Assembly: GCF_025231525.1 (NCBI RefSeq)
Contig: NZ_CP103057.1
Span: 885,001-949,000, forward strand
Reading direction: 5' to 3'
DNA from: Sphingomonas endolithica
Lineage (GTDB): Bacteria > Pseudomonadota > Alphaproteobacteria > Sphingomonadales > Sphingomonadaceae
DNA: 64,000 bases
Under the pieces are notes generated by a model. That model made no database searches and was not told where the DNA came from. It was given only the letters and a program-made list of their open reading frames with translations. Numbering within the stretch: position 1 is the stretch's first letter; the number at the start of each line of letters is the position of its first letter. The position numbers were made by a program, and so were the translations under genes. Below, piece by piece: positions 56,704 through 64,000 of the stretch.

Positions 56704-57990
56704 ATGATGAGCGACCCCGCAAAGCTGGCCGTCGACGGCAAGGATCTGGATCTCACCGTCATGTCGGGCAGCGTCGGCCCCGACGTGATCGATATCCGCA
56801 AACTCTATGCCCAGACGGGCAAGTTCACCTACGATCCCGGCTTCACCTCGACCGCCTCGTGCGACAGCGCGATCACCTATATCGATGGTGACGAAGGCGT
56901 GCTGCTGCACCGCGGCTATCCGATCGGCCAGCTGGCGGAGCAATCGAGCTTCATGGAGGTCAGCTACCTGCTGCTCAACGGCGAGCTGCCGTCGCAGGAA
57001 GAGCTCGACCAGTTCAGCCACACGATCAGCCGCCACACCATGCTGCACGAACAGCTCGCAACCTTCTATCGCGGCTTCCGGCGCGATGCGCACCCGATGG
57101 CGATCATGTGCGGCGTCGTTGGCGCGCTCAGCGCCTTCTATCACGATTCGAGCGACATCACCGATCCCTACCAGCGCATGATCGCCAGCCATCGCCTGAT
57201 CGCCAAGATGCCGACGATCGCGGCGGCCGCCTATAAATATTCGGTCGGGCAGCCGTTCATGTATCCGGACAATTCGCTGTCCTACACCGGCAACTTCCTG
57301 CGCATGACGTTCGGCGTTCCGGCCGAGCCTTACGTCGTCAACCCGATCGTCGAGCGCGCGATGGACCGTATCTTCATCCTCCACGCCGATCACGAGCAGA
57401 ACGCCTCGACCTCGACCGTCCGGCTTGCCGGGTCGTCGGGCGCCAATCCGTTCGCGTGCATCGCCGCCGGCATCGCCTGCCTGTGGGGCCCGGCGCATGG
57501 CGGCGCCAACGAAGCGGCGCTCAACATGCTGCGCGAGATCGGCACGGTCGATCGCATTCCGGAATATATCGCCCGCGCAAAGGACAAGAACGATCCGTTC
57601 CGCCTGATGGGCTTCGGCCACCGCGTGTACAAGAATTACGATCCGCGCGCGACCGTGATGCAGCAGACGGTGCGCGAAGTGCTGGGCGAACTCGGCGTCA
57701 CCGATCCGGTGTTCGACGTCGCGCTGAAGCTCGAGGAGATGGCGCTGAGCGATCCGTACTTCATCGAGAAGAAGCTGTTCCCGAACGTCGACTTCTACTC
57801 GGGCGTCATCCTGTCGGCGATCGGTTTCCCGACGACGATGTTCACCGCCCTGTTTGCGCTCGCCCGCACCGTCGGCTGGGTCGCACAGTGGAACGAGATG
57901 ATCGCCGATCCGGAGCAGAAGATCGGTCGCCCACGCCAGCTGTATACCGGCCCCACCCAGCGCGATTATGCGCCGGTCGGCCAGCGTTGA
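56704..57990 (+). CDS. gltA: Citrate synthase
   Basis: 428 residues. Condenses acetyl-CoA with oxaloacetate, entry step of the TCA cycle. Catalytic His in [11 protein letters not shown], second His in [15 protein letters not shown] and Asp in [15 protein letters not shown] lies 5 bases before the ATG. It overlaps the following small membrane protein by one base (TGATG). Confidence 0.97.
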   Translation: MMSDPAKLAVDGKDLDLTVMSGSVGPDVIDIRKLYAQTGKFTYDPGFTSTASCDSAITYIDGDEGVLLHRGYPIGQLAEQSSFMEVSYLLLNGELPSQEELDQFSHTISRHTMLHEQLATFYRGFRRDAHPMAIMCGVVGALSAFYHDSSDITDPYQRMIASHRLIAKMPTIAAAAYKYSVGQPFMYPDNSLSYTGNFLRMTFGVPAEPYVVNPIVERAMDRIFILHADHEQNASTSTVRLAGSSGANPFACIAAGIACLWGPAHGGANEAALNMLREIGTVDRIPEYIARAKDKNDPFRLMGFGHRVYKNYDPRATVMQQTVREVLGELGVTDPVFDVALKLEEMALSDPYFIEKKLFPNVDFYSGVILSAIGFPTTMFTALFALARTVGWVAQWNEMIADPEQKIGRPRQLYTGPTQRDYAPVGQR

Positions 57991-58187
57991 TGCGCGCCAC
58001 GCGAGTGCTGGTGTTGATCGTCGGCGTGCTCGCGTTGCTGATCGGTCTGCTGTGGATCGGTCAGGGCATGGGCCTCATCATGTGGCCGGCGTCCAGCTTC
58101 ATGCTCGCGCAGGGTGAATGGGCCGTGCGCGGCGCGCTGCTTGCCGTGCTCGGCCTCGTCGCCATCTGGTGGTCCAGGCGGCGCTGA
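57990..58187 (+). CDS. Small membrane protein downstream of gltA, 65 aa
   Basis: Two hydrophobic helices (about 5-30, RVLVLIVGVLALLIGLLWIG; 45-60, LLAVLGLVAIWW) ending in WSRRR. The pattern GLLWIGQGMGLIMWPASSFM is seen in small conserved proteins of alphaproteobacteria of unknown function. Its ATG overlaps the gltA stop (TGATG), so it is translationally coupled to citrate synthase. Confidence 0.8.
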   Translation: MRATRVLVLIVGVLALLIGLLWIGQGMGLIMWPASSFMLAQGEWAVRGALLAVLGLVAIWWSRRR

Positions 58188-58215
58188 GCCGCCGACCACC
58201 GATCGTGATCGCGGC

Positions 58216-58235
58216 GGGTCGCCCATAGGCGACCC
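58216..58235. terminator. Hairpin after the gltA operon
   Basis: GGGTCGCC-CATA-GGCGACCC: 8-base arms and a 4-base loop, 29 bases after the small membrane protein stop and 30 bases before the glycosidase ATG. There is no T-run, so termination efficiency is uncertain. Confidence 0.45.
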
Positions 58236-58264
58236 CAAGCCGACAGACTTGACGGATTACGACG

Positions 58265-59752
58265 ATGCGCGACGATTCGGTACTTACGGACGGGCCGGTC
58301 GATCAGGTCGTGTCGGACACGTACGCGGTGTCGGACCACCCGCCGGCACCGCCGCTCGGCTGGATCGACACGCGCGCCGGCATCCCCTATTTCTTCACCG
58401 AAGACGGCCAGCCCTGGACGCCGATCGGCCAGAACGATGCGATCACCTGGCCCGAGCTCGCCGGACTGTTCCGCAGGCGCGATCTTGCCGGGGTCGAACA
58501 ACATCTGCTCTGGCTGAAGGCGCACGGCGTCACCTGCCTGCGGCTGATGCTCGAATATTGCCACCACGAGCATCGCTATATCGAGCGGCCGGCCGGCACC
58601 TTCCCGCCCAACATGGTCCGCCTGTGGGACGATCTGTTCGCGTTGCTGGAGAAGGTCGGGCTGCACGTCCTGCTCACCCCATACGACACCTTCTTCATGT
58701 GGATACGGTGGCGCGATCATCCCTATAACCATCGCAATGGCGGGCCCGCCGCCAGCCGGCGGCAGTTGCTCACCTGTCCCGATACGCGCGCGGCGATCAA
58801 GGCGCGGCTGGCCTTTGCCAGTGACCGCTGGGGCGGCAGCCCGGCGCTGTTCGCGTGGGATTTGTGGAACGAGATGCATCCGGCGCATGGCGGGGACAAT
58901 CCCGCCTGCTTCACGCCGTTCATCTCCGATGTAGGCGGCTGGCTGCGCGCGTTCGAGGTCGAACGGCATGGCCGCGCCCACCTGCAAACCGTATCGGTGT
59001 TCGGGCCCGAACTGATCAAGCATCCGACCTTGGTCGAGCCGATCTTCCGCCACCCCGCGCTCGATTTCGCCAACACGCACCTCTACGAATCCAAGACGAT
59101 CGACGATCCCAGGAACACTGTCGCGCCGGCACTCGCGGTCGGGCGGCTGATGCGCGCGGCGGTGACCGATGCGCACGATCTCCGTCCGGTGTTCGATTCG
59201 GAACACGGCCCGATCCACCGCTTCAAGGATCGCAAGCACACGCTGGCCGAGCCGTTCGACGACGAATATTTCCGCCACATCCAATGGGCGCATCTCGCCA
59301 GCGGCGGTGCTGGCGGAGGCATGCGCTGGCCCAACCGCCACCCGCACGTCCTGACGCACGGCATGCGTCGCGCGCAACTGGCGCTGTCCAAGGCGATGCC
59401 GCTGATCGACTGGACGCGCTTCCGCCGCCGCAATCTCAACGCCGAGATCATGGTTTCCGACGAGCGGGTGGCATGTTTCGGCTGCGGCGACGACATGCAG
59501 GCGCTGGTCTGGCTCTTGCGCACCGATGTCACGGCGCGAGGTGGCATGCTCGATCGGGAGGCGGCGGCCCTGGACGTCACCTTGACGGTGCCGGAGCTGA
59601 GCGATGGGCGATACCAGTGCCTGCTGCTTGATACCGTGTCGGGCGAGGTCGTCCGAAGTGTCGAGACCACGGCAGCAGACCGGCGGCTGACGATCCGCGA
59701 CTTGGGCATCGTAGGCGACCTGGCGATCGTCATCCGCAAGCTCGAAGGTTAG
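58265..59752 (+). CDS. GH5-like glycoside hydrolase (TIM barrel), unknown substrate
   Basis: 495 residues, no signal peptide. The TIM-barrel portion (about 30-395) has the clan GH-A catalytic pair: acid/base Glu in FAWDLWNEMHP after strand 4 and nucleophile Glu in RPVFDSEHGPI after strand 7. A C-terminal beta domain follows (about 400-495). Mannanase- and glucosidase-like GH5 or unassigned GH-A families are the closest relatives I can suggest. It stands alone between the gltA operon and a convergent kinase-like gene. Confidence 0.8.
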   Translation: MRDDSVLTDGPVDQVVSDTYAVSDHPPAPPLGWIDTRAGIPYFFTEDGQPWTPIGQNDAITWPELAGLFRRRDLAGVEQHLLWLKAHGVTCLRLMLEYCHHEHRYIERPAGTFPPNMVRLWDDLFALLEKVGLHVLLTPYDTFFMWIRWRDHPYNHRNGGPAASRRQLLTCPDTRAAIKARLAFASDRWGGSPALFAWDLWNEMHPAHGGDNPACFTPFISDVGGWLRAFEVERHGRAHLQTVSVFGPELIKHPTLVEPIFRHPALDFANTHLYESKTIDDPRNTVAPALAVGRLMRAAVTDAHDLRPVFDSEHGPIHRFKDRKHTLAEPFDDEYFRHIQWAHLASGGAGGGMRWPNRHPHVLTHGMRRAQLALSKAMPLIDWTRFRRRNLNAEIMVSDERVACFGCGDDMQALVWLLRTDVTARGGMLDREAAALDVTLTVPELSDGRYQCLLLDTVSGEVVRSVETTAADRRLTIRDLGIVGDLAIVIRKLEG

Positions 59753-59769
59753 TTTATAGAGCTATGGCA

Positions 59770-59873
59770 GTTCCCCGGCGAAGGCCGGGGTCCAGTAGCG
59801 ACGGCGAGAATGATCGTGCGTCACGCCAGTTTTGATCTACGCCTCCACTGGACCCCGGCCTCCGCCGGGGAAC
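59770..59873. repeat. Palindromic repeat pair between convergent genes
   Basis: Arms GTTCCCCGGCGAAGGCCGGG then GTCCAGT (59770-59796) and its near-perfect reverse complement (59847-59873). Same family as the kdp and tpiA units. It fills the gap between the convergent glycosidase and kinase-like genes. Confidence 0.9.
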
Positions 59874-59903
59874 AGCAACGAACCCTTCCTGCTGCGAAAG
59901 CAA

Positions 59904-61271
59904 TTACCCGCGAACCGGCAAGGTGAACACGAACCGCGCCCCCTGCCCCGGCGCGCTGTCGACGGTGATATCGCCGCCCATCGCCCGCGCCAGCCGCCGG
60001 GCGATGTACAGGCCCAGCCCGCTGCCGCCGGGCTCCCGCGGATCCACCCGCTCGAACTTCTCGAAGATCCGCGCCTGATCCTCCAGCGCGATACCCTTGC
60101 CCTGGTCGGCAATGATCACGGCGGCGACGTCGCCCTCGCGCTCGGTCCTGATCCACACCATGCCATCGGGCGGCGAGTATCGCACGGCATTGCCGATCAG
60201 GTTGACGAGCACCTGCAAGGCGCGCCGGAATTCGCCACTGGCCGGCAATGTCTCGTCGATCGGCGGCTTGTCGATCCGGACGCGGGCCTCGCCCGCGCGG
60301 ACGCTGAGCAAGCCCGCCGCACGGCGCGATACGTCGGCTAGGTCGATCGGCTCGATCGTCACGGCAAAATCGGCGCGCTCGATCGCCTGCAGGTCGACCA
60401 GATCGTCGACCAATCCCATCAGATGGCGCCCGGCATTGGCGATATCGGCAGCGTAATCGGCATAGTCCTGCCGCAATGGCCCTTCGGACTGCGCGTTGAT
60501 GCTGTCGGCATTGGCGATGATCCGCCCGAGCGGGGAGCGCAAAGCCGCGTCCAGCCGCATCGCGAACGCATCGGGCAGCACCTCGTCCGGCGCGGCAGGC
60601 GTTGCTGCCGGCATGTCGATCACATGCACCGCGCCGATAAAGCCGGCAAACACGCCCATGCGGTCGGTGCGCGGGGCGGCCGCCAGCCGCACCGGCTGTC
60701 CGGTGGCGCGGATCGTCGCACGCTGGTCGTCGAAATGCTGTCGCATGGCGAGGCCCCCCAGCATCGGGAACGCGCCCTCGTGATCCTCCGCCAGCGAGAA
60801 CAATCTGGTCAGCGGCCGGCCGAGCATGTCGCCCGCATCGAAGCCGTGCCGTGCGCCGGCGGTTGCCGACAGGAACGTCAGCCGCAGCGCCGCGTCCGAT
60901 TCCCACAGCCAGTCCGCCCCGCTGCGCACGAAATCGACGTCACGGTCGTTGTCCGGCGTACTGGCACGCCATGGCGAGCGCAGCCGCCAGCCGGTGATTT
61001 CCAGCCGCACGCCGGCGTGATCGGGATCGGCTCTCACCCACAGGTCAAGATCCGCATCACCGTCGCCGGCGACCACGGCACGCGAGACGAGGATGCCCAG
61101 CCGCCCGGCAAGCCGCGCCAGCGCGGCGATTTCCGGCACGGCGATCGGCTGGCCGATCGCCCCGCCACCACGGGCATTGAGATCGCTCAGCCGCTGATCC
61201 GCCTCCACCAGCCGCCCATGGGGATCGATCCGGCCGCGCACCGGCGGCAGGCTGGGGTCCAGCACGTTCAT
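59904..61271 (-). CDS. Histidine-kinase-like protein lacking the phospho-accepting histidine
   Basis: 455 residues, no TM segments. A PAS-like sensor domain (about 110-215, WLWESDAALRLTFLSATAG) is followed by a HisKA-like helix hairpin and HATPase with N box NLIGNAVRYSPPDG, G1 DQGKGIAL and G2 GGSGLGLYIARR. The place where HELRTPL is expected reads AALRSPL (residues 242-248): the His and Glu are both Ala, so autophosphorylation there is impossible. ATP binding still looks intact. It may be a regulatory pseudokinase or a phosphatase. Start ATG 61271 overlaps the DUF2336 stop by 4 bases. Confidence 0.85.
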   Translation of the reverse strand: MNVLDPSLPPVRGRIDPHGRLVEADQRLSDLNARGGGAIGQPIAVPEIAALARLAGRLGILVSRAVVAGDGDADLDLWVRADPDHAGVRLEITGWRLRSPWRASTPDNDRDVDFVRSGADWLWESDAALRLTFLSATAGARHGFDAGDMLGRPLTRLFSLAEDHEGAFPMLGGLAMRQHFDDQRATIRATGQPVRLAAAPRTDRMGVFAGFIGAVHVIDMPAATPAAPDEVLPDAFAMRLDAALRSPLGRIIANADSINAQSEGPLRQDYADYAADIANAGRHLMGLVDDLVDLQAIERADFAVTIEPIDLADVSRRAAGLLSVRAGEARVRIDKPPIDETLPASGEFRRALQVLVNLIGNAVRYSPPDGMVWIRTEREGDVAAVIIADQGKGIALEDQARIFEKFERVDPREPGGSGLGLYIARRLARAMGGDITVDSAPGQGARFVFTLPVRG

Positions 61272-62377
61272 GCGCCCCGCCCCCCTTGCGGCGCGAGCGC
61301 GGCAATCGCGGCGCGATAGGCCTGGGGCAGCTTCAACGGCGCCAGTGCCGCACGCGCCTCGATCGGCGTAATGTCCATGATATCGTCCAGCATGTCCGCG
61401 AAACGCTCCAGATCGCCGCGCGGATCGGCCTCGCACAAATCCAGCCCGATGCGGGCGATCGCCGCGCGCGGGCAATCGAGCGCGCGCAGCACGAGCCACA
61501 AATGCCCTGCCCCGACATCGCCCACCATGTCGCGCGCCTGATCGTAATCCAGCCCCGCCGCCTGAGCCAGCAACGCCGTGAACAAAGCCAGCCGCCGGTC
61601 GCCCAATGCCTCGCCGAGCAGATCGGGCAGCTCTCCCGGTGCCGCTTCATAGGCCACCGCCAGCCGCATCGCCGCCGCTTCCAGCCGATCGCCTTCGTCA
61701 TGCGCGGCCAGGCTGCGCAGCGCCGCCTCGGCAAGGGCGCGATCGAGCTCGGCCGGATTGTCGTCCTGCGTTGCCCGCTCGCGCAGCGCCGCGGCCACCC
61801 ACCACAACAATCGGTGGTGCAGCTCGGCTGGCAGATCGGTCTGCGCAGCACCCTCGATCAGCCCGCGGCGACGTCCTTCTGCGGCAAACAAGGCGCTCGC
61901 CGCGTCCGCCACGACGGTGTCGGGATGATTGGCCAGCCGCGCCAGCAGACTGGGCGTATCGGGCTGCAGCGGTGCTGCGGCCGGCAAGGCATCGCCGATC
62001 GCATCCTGCCGAACCCGCGCGATCAGCTCGCGCATCAATTCGGGATCGCGCAGCAGCCGGGCGGCAAGCAGGCGATCGAGCACCGGCGTGCCGGGCGCCA
62101 CCAATCGTGCGGCGGTCGCCGCCAGGTCGCGTGCCGACAATAACCTCGCCGCCCGCTGCGTCAGCGCAGCTTCCACGCCCGAAACGAGGCCGGCCAGAAC
62201 CTGCCCGATGCCCGCGCGCATGCGATCGTCCAGCCGCGCCTCGTCCGCCAGGAAGAAGTCGCTTATCCCCGCCGCCAGGCGCAGCTCAGCACGCGTGTCC
62301 ACCGCCGCTGCGCGATCGAGCAGCCGGGCGGCGCCATGCTGCGCCCCATCATCAAAATCGCGAACGTTGATCGCCAT
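61268..62377 (-). CDS. DUF2336 protein
   Basis: 369 residues, alpha-helical, HEAT-like (e.g. LARLANHPDTVVADAASALF, then LVLRALDCPRAAIARIGLDL). The family is confined largely to alphaproteobacteria and has no known biochemistry; members often sit near signalling genes. Soluble, no signal peptide. It overlaps the kinase-like gene by 4 bases and starts 35 bases after the membrane protein gene, so these form one operon. Confidence 0.85.
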   Translation of the reverse strand: MAINVRDFDDGAQHGAARLLDRAAAVDTRAELRLAAGISDFFLADEARLDDRMRAGIGQVLAGLVSGVEAALTQRAARLLSARDLAATAARLVAPGTPVLDRLLAARLLRDPELMRELIARVRQDAIGDALPAAAPLQPDTPSLLARLANHPDTVVADAASALFAAEGRRRGLIEGAAQTDLPAELHHRLLWWVAAALRERATQDDNPAELDRALAEAALRSLAAHDEGDRLEAAAMRLAVAYEAAPGELPDLLGEALGDRRLALFTALLAQAAGLDYDQARDMVGDVGAGHLWLVLRALDCPRAAIARIGLDLCEADPRGDLERFADMLDDIMDITPIEARAALAPLKLPQAYRAAIAALAPQGGRGA

Positions 62378-62412
62378 CCGGACTACCTACGCGGAGTGTC
62401 ATTAATGCGCTC

Positions 62413-63606
62413 CTAAGGCTCTTGGCGAAAGCCCTCGATCACCGCGGCCAGCGTCACCGCGGCATAGCTGCCCGCCGCAGCGAGGGCGATCAGCGGCAGG
62501 CCAAGGATGGCGAGCGGCAGGATGACCAGCAGATAGGCCGTCGCGCTGCCCCACCACCAGCGCTTCGGCCGGCCCCGGCTGCGCGGTCCGCTCGATGCGC
62601 GTTCCGCCAGCGCTGCGGCAACGACCAGCGCGATGCCGAGCGTCCAGCCGGTGGCCGTCGCGTCCTGAACGCTCGTGACATGCCCCACCAGCAGCGCACA
62701 TGCCGCCGCCAGCGCCGGGATGGCGGCATTCTGGAACCGCGCCAGCCGCTCCTCGTCGCGCAACCACGCGAGCGCACCACCAATGGTGAACAGCAATGCC
62801 GCGACGATGGCGAGCGCGACACCGACCCAGGCGATCTCGAACATCACGCCGGCCAGCGCCAGCGCTCCGGTGACGATCCCCGCCGCGGCAAGCGCCCAGC
62901 TCGGCACCGCGCGCGCCATCAATGGCGGCAGCGCCAGCCGCGCCAGCGGCGCCAGTACGAAGCGATCCGCCCAGGGCCGCGGACGCGACACCAGAGCCGC
63001 GAGCAGCGCATTGCCGCGCGTCGCCAGCGCGCGCGAATCACGCTCGATGCCATGCCCTGCGGCGGCGGCGAACGACAAAGGCACATGCTCGGCATGCGCC
63101 TGCGCCGCGACCCGCAGCAGCGTCGACTGGAAATCATAGTCGCGTGGCATCACCGCGACCTCGGCGATGCGCTTGGCATCCAGCCGCGCGAGCCCGGCCC
63201 AGGCGGTATCGGCACCGACGCGTTCGAAGCCATGGGCAGCATCGCGATCGGAGACGGTGAGCAACGCATCGCCACCATCCTGCGTCATTAGCTGGATCAC
63301 GTCGCCCGTCGTCACCAGCCCGTCCGCTACGACCAGCACGCGGGCAAGCGGGTGTAGCTTCTCCGACGCTTCGCGCGCGGTGCGCACGACGTCGACGGAG
63401 GCGCCGCGGCGGCCGATGCGAGCGATCGCGCCCAGCAATTCGGGGGTAAGCCGTGCCACGACGACGATGATCTGGCTCACGCCGCCCGCGATCAGCAGGC
63501 GCGCCTGGAACTCGATCAGCGTCAGCCCGCCGAACGGCAGGGTCGCTGCCAGCGTGCCCGGCCGATCATCGGCATCCTCGATCGCGAATATGAGCCCAGC
63601 CAACAT
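62413..63606 (-). CDS. Nucleotidyltransferase-like / CDP-alcohol transferase-like membrane protein, both catalytic motifs degenerate
   Basis: 397 residues. The N-terminal 190 residues resemble a sugar-nucleotidyltransferase fold (PFGGLTLIEFQARLLIAGGV, VVADGLVTTGD) but lack the GxGTR loop and Lys that bind NTP. Residues about 205-390 form about six TM helices that line up in layout with CDP-alcohol phosphotransferases (WADRFVLAPLARLALP...), as in the bifunctional inositol-phosphate cytidylyltransferase/synthase fusion. The DGxDGExAR catalytic site reads WLRDEERLAR. A loss-of-catalysis homologue is my reading; other membrane proteins are possible. I chose ATG 63606. Confidence 0.6.
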   Translation of the reverse strand: MLAGLIFAIEDADDRPGTLAATLPFGGLTLIEFQARLLIAGGVSQIIVVVARLTPELLGAIARIGRRGASVDVVRTAREASEKLHPLARVLVVADGLVTTGDVIQLMTQDGGDALLTVSDRDAAHGFERVGADTAWAGLARLDAKRIAEVAVMPRDYDFQSTLLRVAAQAHAEHVPLSFAAAAGHGIERDSRALATRGNALLAALVSRPRPWADRFVLAPLARLALPPLMARAVPSWALAAAGIVTGALALAGVMFEIAWVGVALAIVAALLFTIGGALAWLRDEERLARFQNAAIPALAAACALLVGHVTSVQDATATGWTLGIALVVAAALAERASSGPRSRGRPKRWWWGSATAYLLVILPLAILGLPLIALAAAGSYAAVTLAAVIEGFRQEP

Positions 63607-63672
63607 GTAACGGCTGTTAGGCGGTCGTGCGGGCGATGGCAAAGGCCGCGCCCGCCTAGTGGTCGAGACGGC

Positions 63673-63966
63673 TCAGAGTCGCTCCACGGCACGGCGCAAT
63701 TTGCGCATCACCAGCATGTCCTGCACCGGCATCGCCGCCGCTTCGGTCGCCAGCGTCATCAGCCGTACTGCGCCAAAGCTCGCCGCCAGGCCTTTCAGCC
63801 GGAATGCAGCCGCTTGCCATGCCTCGGCATCCTTGGCATTTTCGAGCCCATCGAGCCCACGCCGCGCACTATCGAGGAACGCGCCGCGCAACTCAGCGAT
63901 CAGCGCAGGCTCATCTCCCACTGCCGCTGCCAGCGTCGCATCGATTGCACCGGGATCATAAGCCAT
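63673..63966 (-). CDS. Hpt-domain-like protein lacking the phospho-accepting histidine
   Basis: 97 residues, an all-helical Hpt-like bundle. The family's core AHxLKGSAxxxGA reads AAFRLKGLAASFGA (residues 53-66) with Phe55 in the place of the phospho-accepting His; the Lys-Gly next to it and the helix pattern are kept. It may therefore act as an antagonist or scaffold rather than a phosphotransfer protein. I chose ATG 63966; a TTG at 63996 near the window edge is an alternative. First of four genes on the minus strand, 66 bases before the next. Confidence 0.75.
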   Translation of the reverse strand: MAYDPGAIDATLAAAVGDEPALIAELRGAFLDSARRGLDGLENAKDAEAWQAAAFRLKGLAASFGAVRLMTLATEAAAMPVQDMLVMRKLRRAVERL

Positions 63967-64000
63967 CGTGGGATCGTACGACGCGATCCTTAACAAGGTT

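Noticed and set aside
22456..59873. Palindromic repeats as a CRISPR array
   Set aside because: Units are scattered between genes, are palindromic and belong to several families; there are no regular spacers or cas genes.

Overview
The window is a high-GC chromosomal segment whose gene content, protein style and gene order point to an alphaproteobacterium of the Sphingomonadaceae (Sphingomonas-like). The evidence is a typical sphingomonad TonB-dependent receptor, a secreted protein with the [14 protein letters not shown] signature, a LexA gene preceded by alphaproteobacterial GTTC-N7-GTTC boxes, a trp-moaC-moeA-lexA order, a DUF2336 gene, and several families of short palindromic intergenic repeats. 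No phage, plasmid, rRNA or CRISPR content is visible. One tRNA (Glu, anticodon TTC) is present.

Layout. 1-3.6 kb: an ABC exporter pair (permease cut by the window edge) divergent from a tesA-type esterase, then recJ. 3.7-5.1 kb: tRNA-Glu followed by a gene-poor islet with a probable frameshifted gene and one orphan gene. 5.1-11.8 kb: a complete RND efflux operon (adaptor, pump, outer-membrane channel) divergent from its likely TetR regulator. 12.1-15.0 kb: a GNAT/carbon-nitrogen hydrolase fusion, an unlisted 51-residue small protein and CorA. 15.4-28.1 kb: the potassium locus. It holds torF-type porin, a 27-residue membrane peptide, kdpF, kdpA, kdpB, kdpC, kdpD and kdpE, flanked by orphan membrane proteins, a small methyltransferase and lysA. 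Four promoter regions here share one rigidly spaced motif, all oriented toward the downstream gene, which suggests a local regulon. 28.1-36.7 kb: a metallophosphoesterase, an MFS transporter, a DUF892 protein, an MBL hydrolase, a DUF1343 (NamZ-type) protein, DUF4126, DOMON-like and PilZ proteins, and rimO. 37-42.7 kb: a serine hydrolase, an M17 aminopeptidase, tpiA and a PpiD-like foldase. 42.8-55.2 kb: trpE, trpG, trpD, trpC, moaC, a TonB-dependent receptor, moeA, lexA and comEC. 55.2-59.8 kb: gltX, gltA, a small membrane protein and a GH5-like glycosidase. 59.9-64 kb: four co-directional genes coding for a histidine-kinase-like protein, a DUF2336 protein, a nucleotidyltransferase/CDP-alcohol transferase-like membrane protein and an Hpt-like protein. 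The two phosphorelay proteins have lost their phospho-accepting histidines and the membrane protein has lost its catalytic motifs.

How it fits together. The window is mainly core metabolism (tryptophan, molybdopterin, lysine, TCA entry, glycolysis) with envelope and stress functions between. The strongest candidates for undescribed biology are the four-copy motif around kdp with its orphan genes, and the degenerate signalling module at the right-hand end. The palindromic repeats fall into at least four families. Several sit exactly between convergent genes, where they could act as two-way terminators. A 183-185 bp repeat occurs twice in opposite orientation, about 4.4 kb apart.
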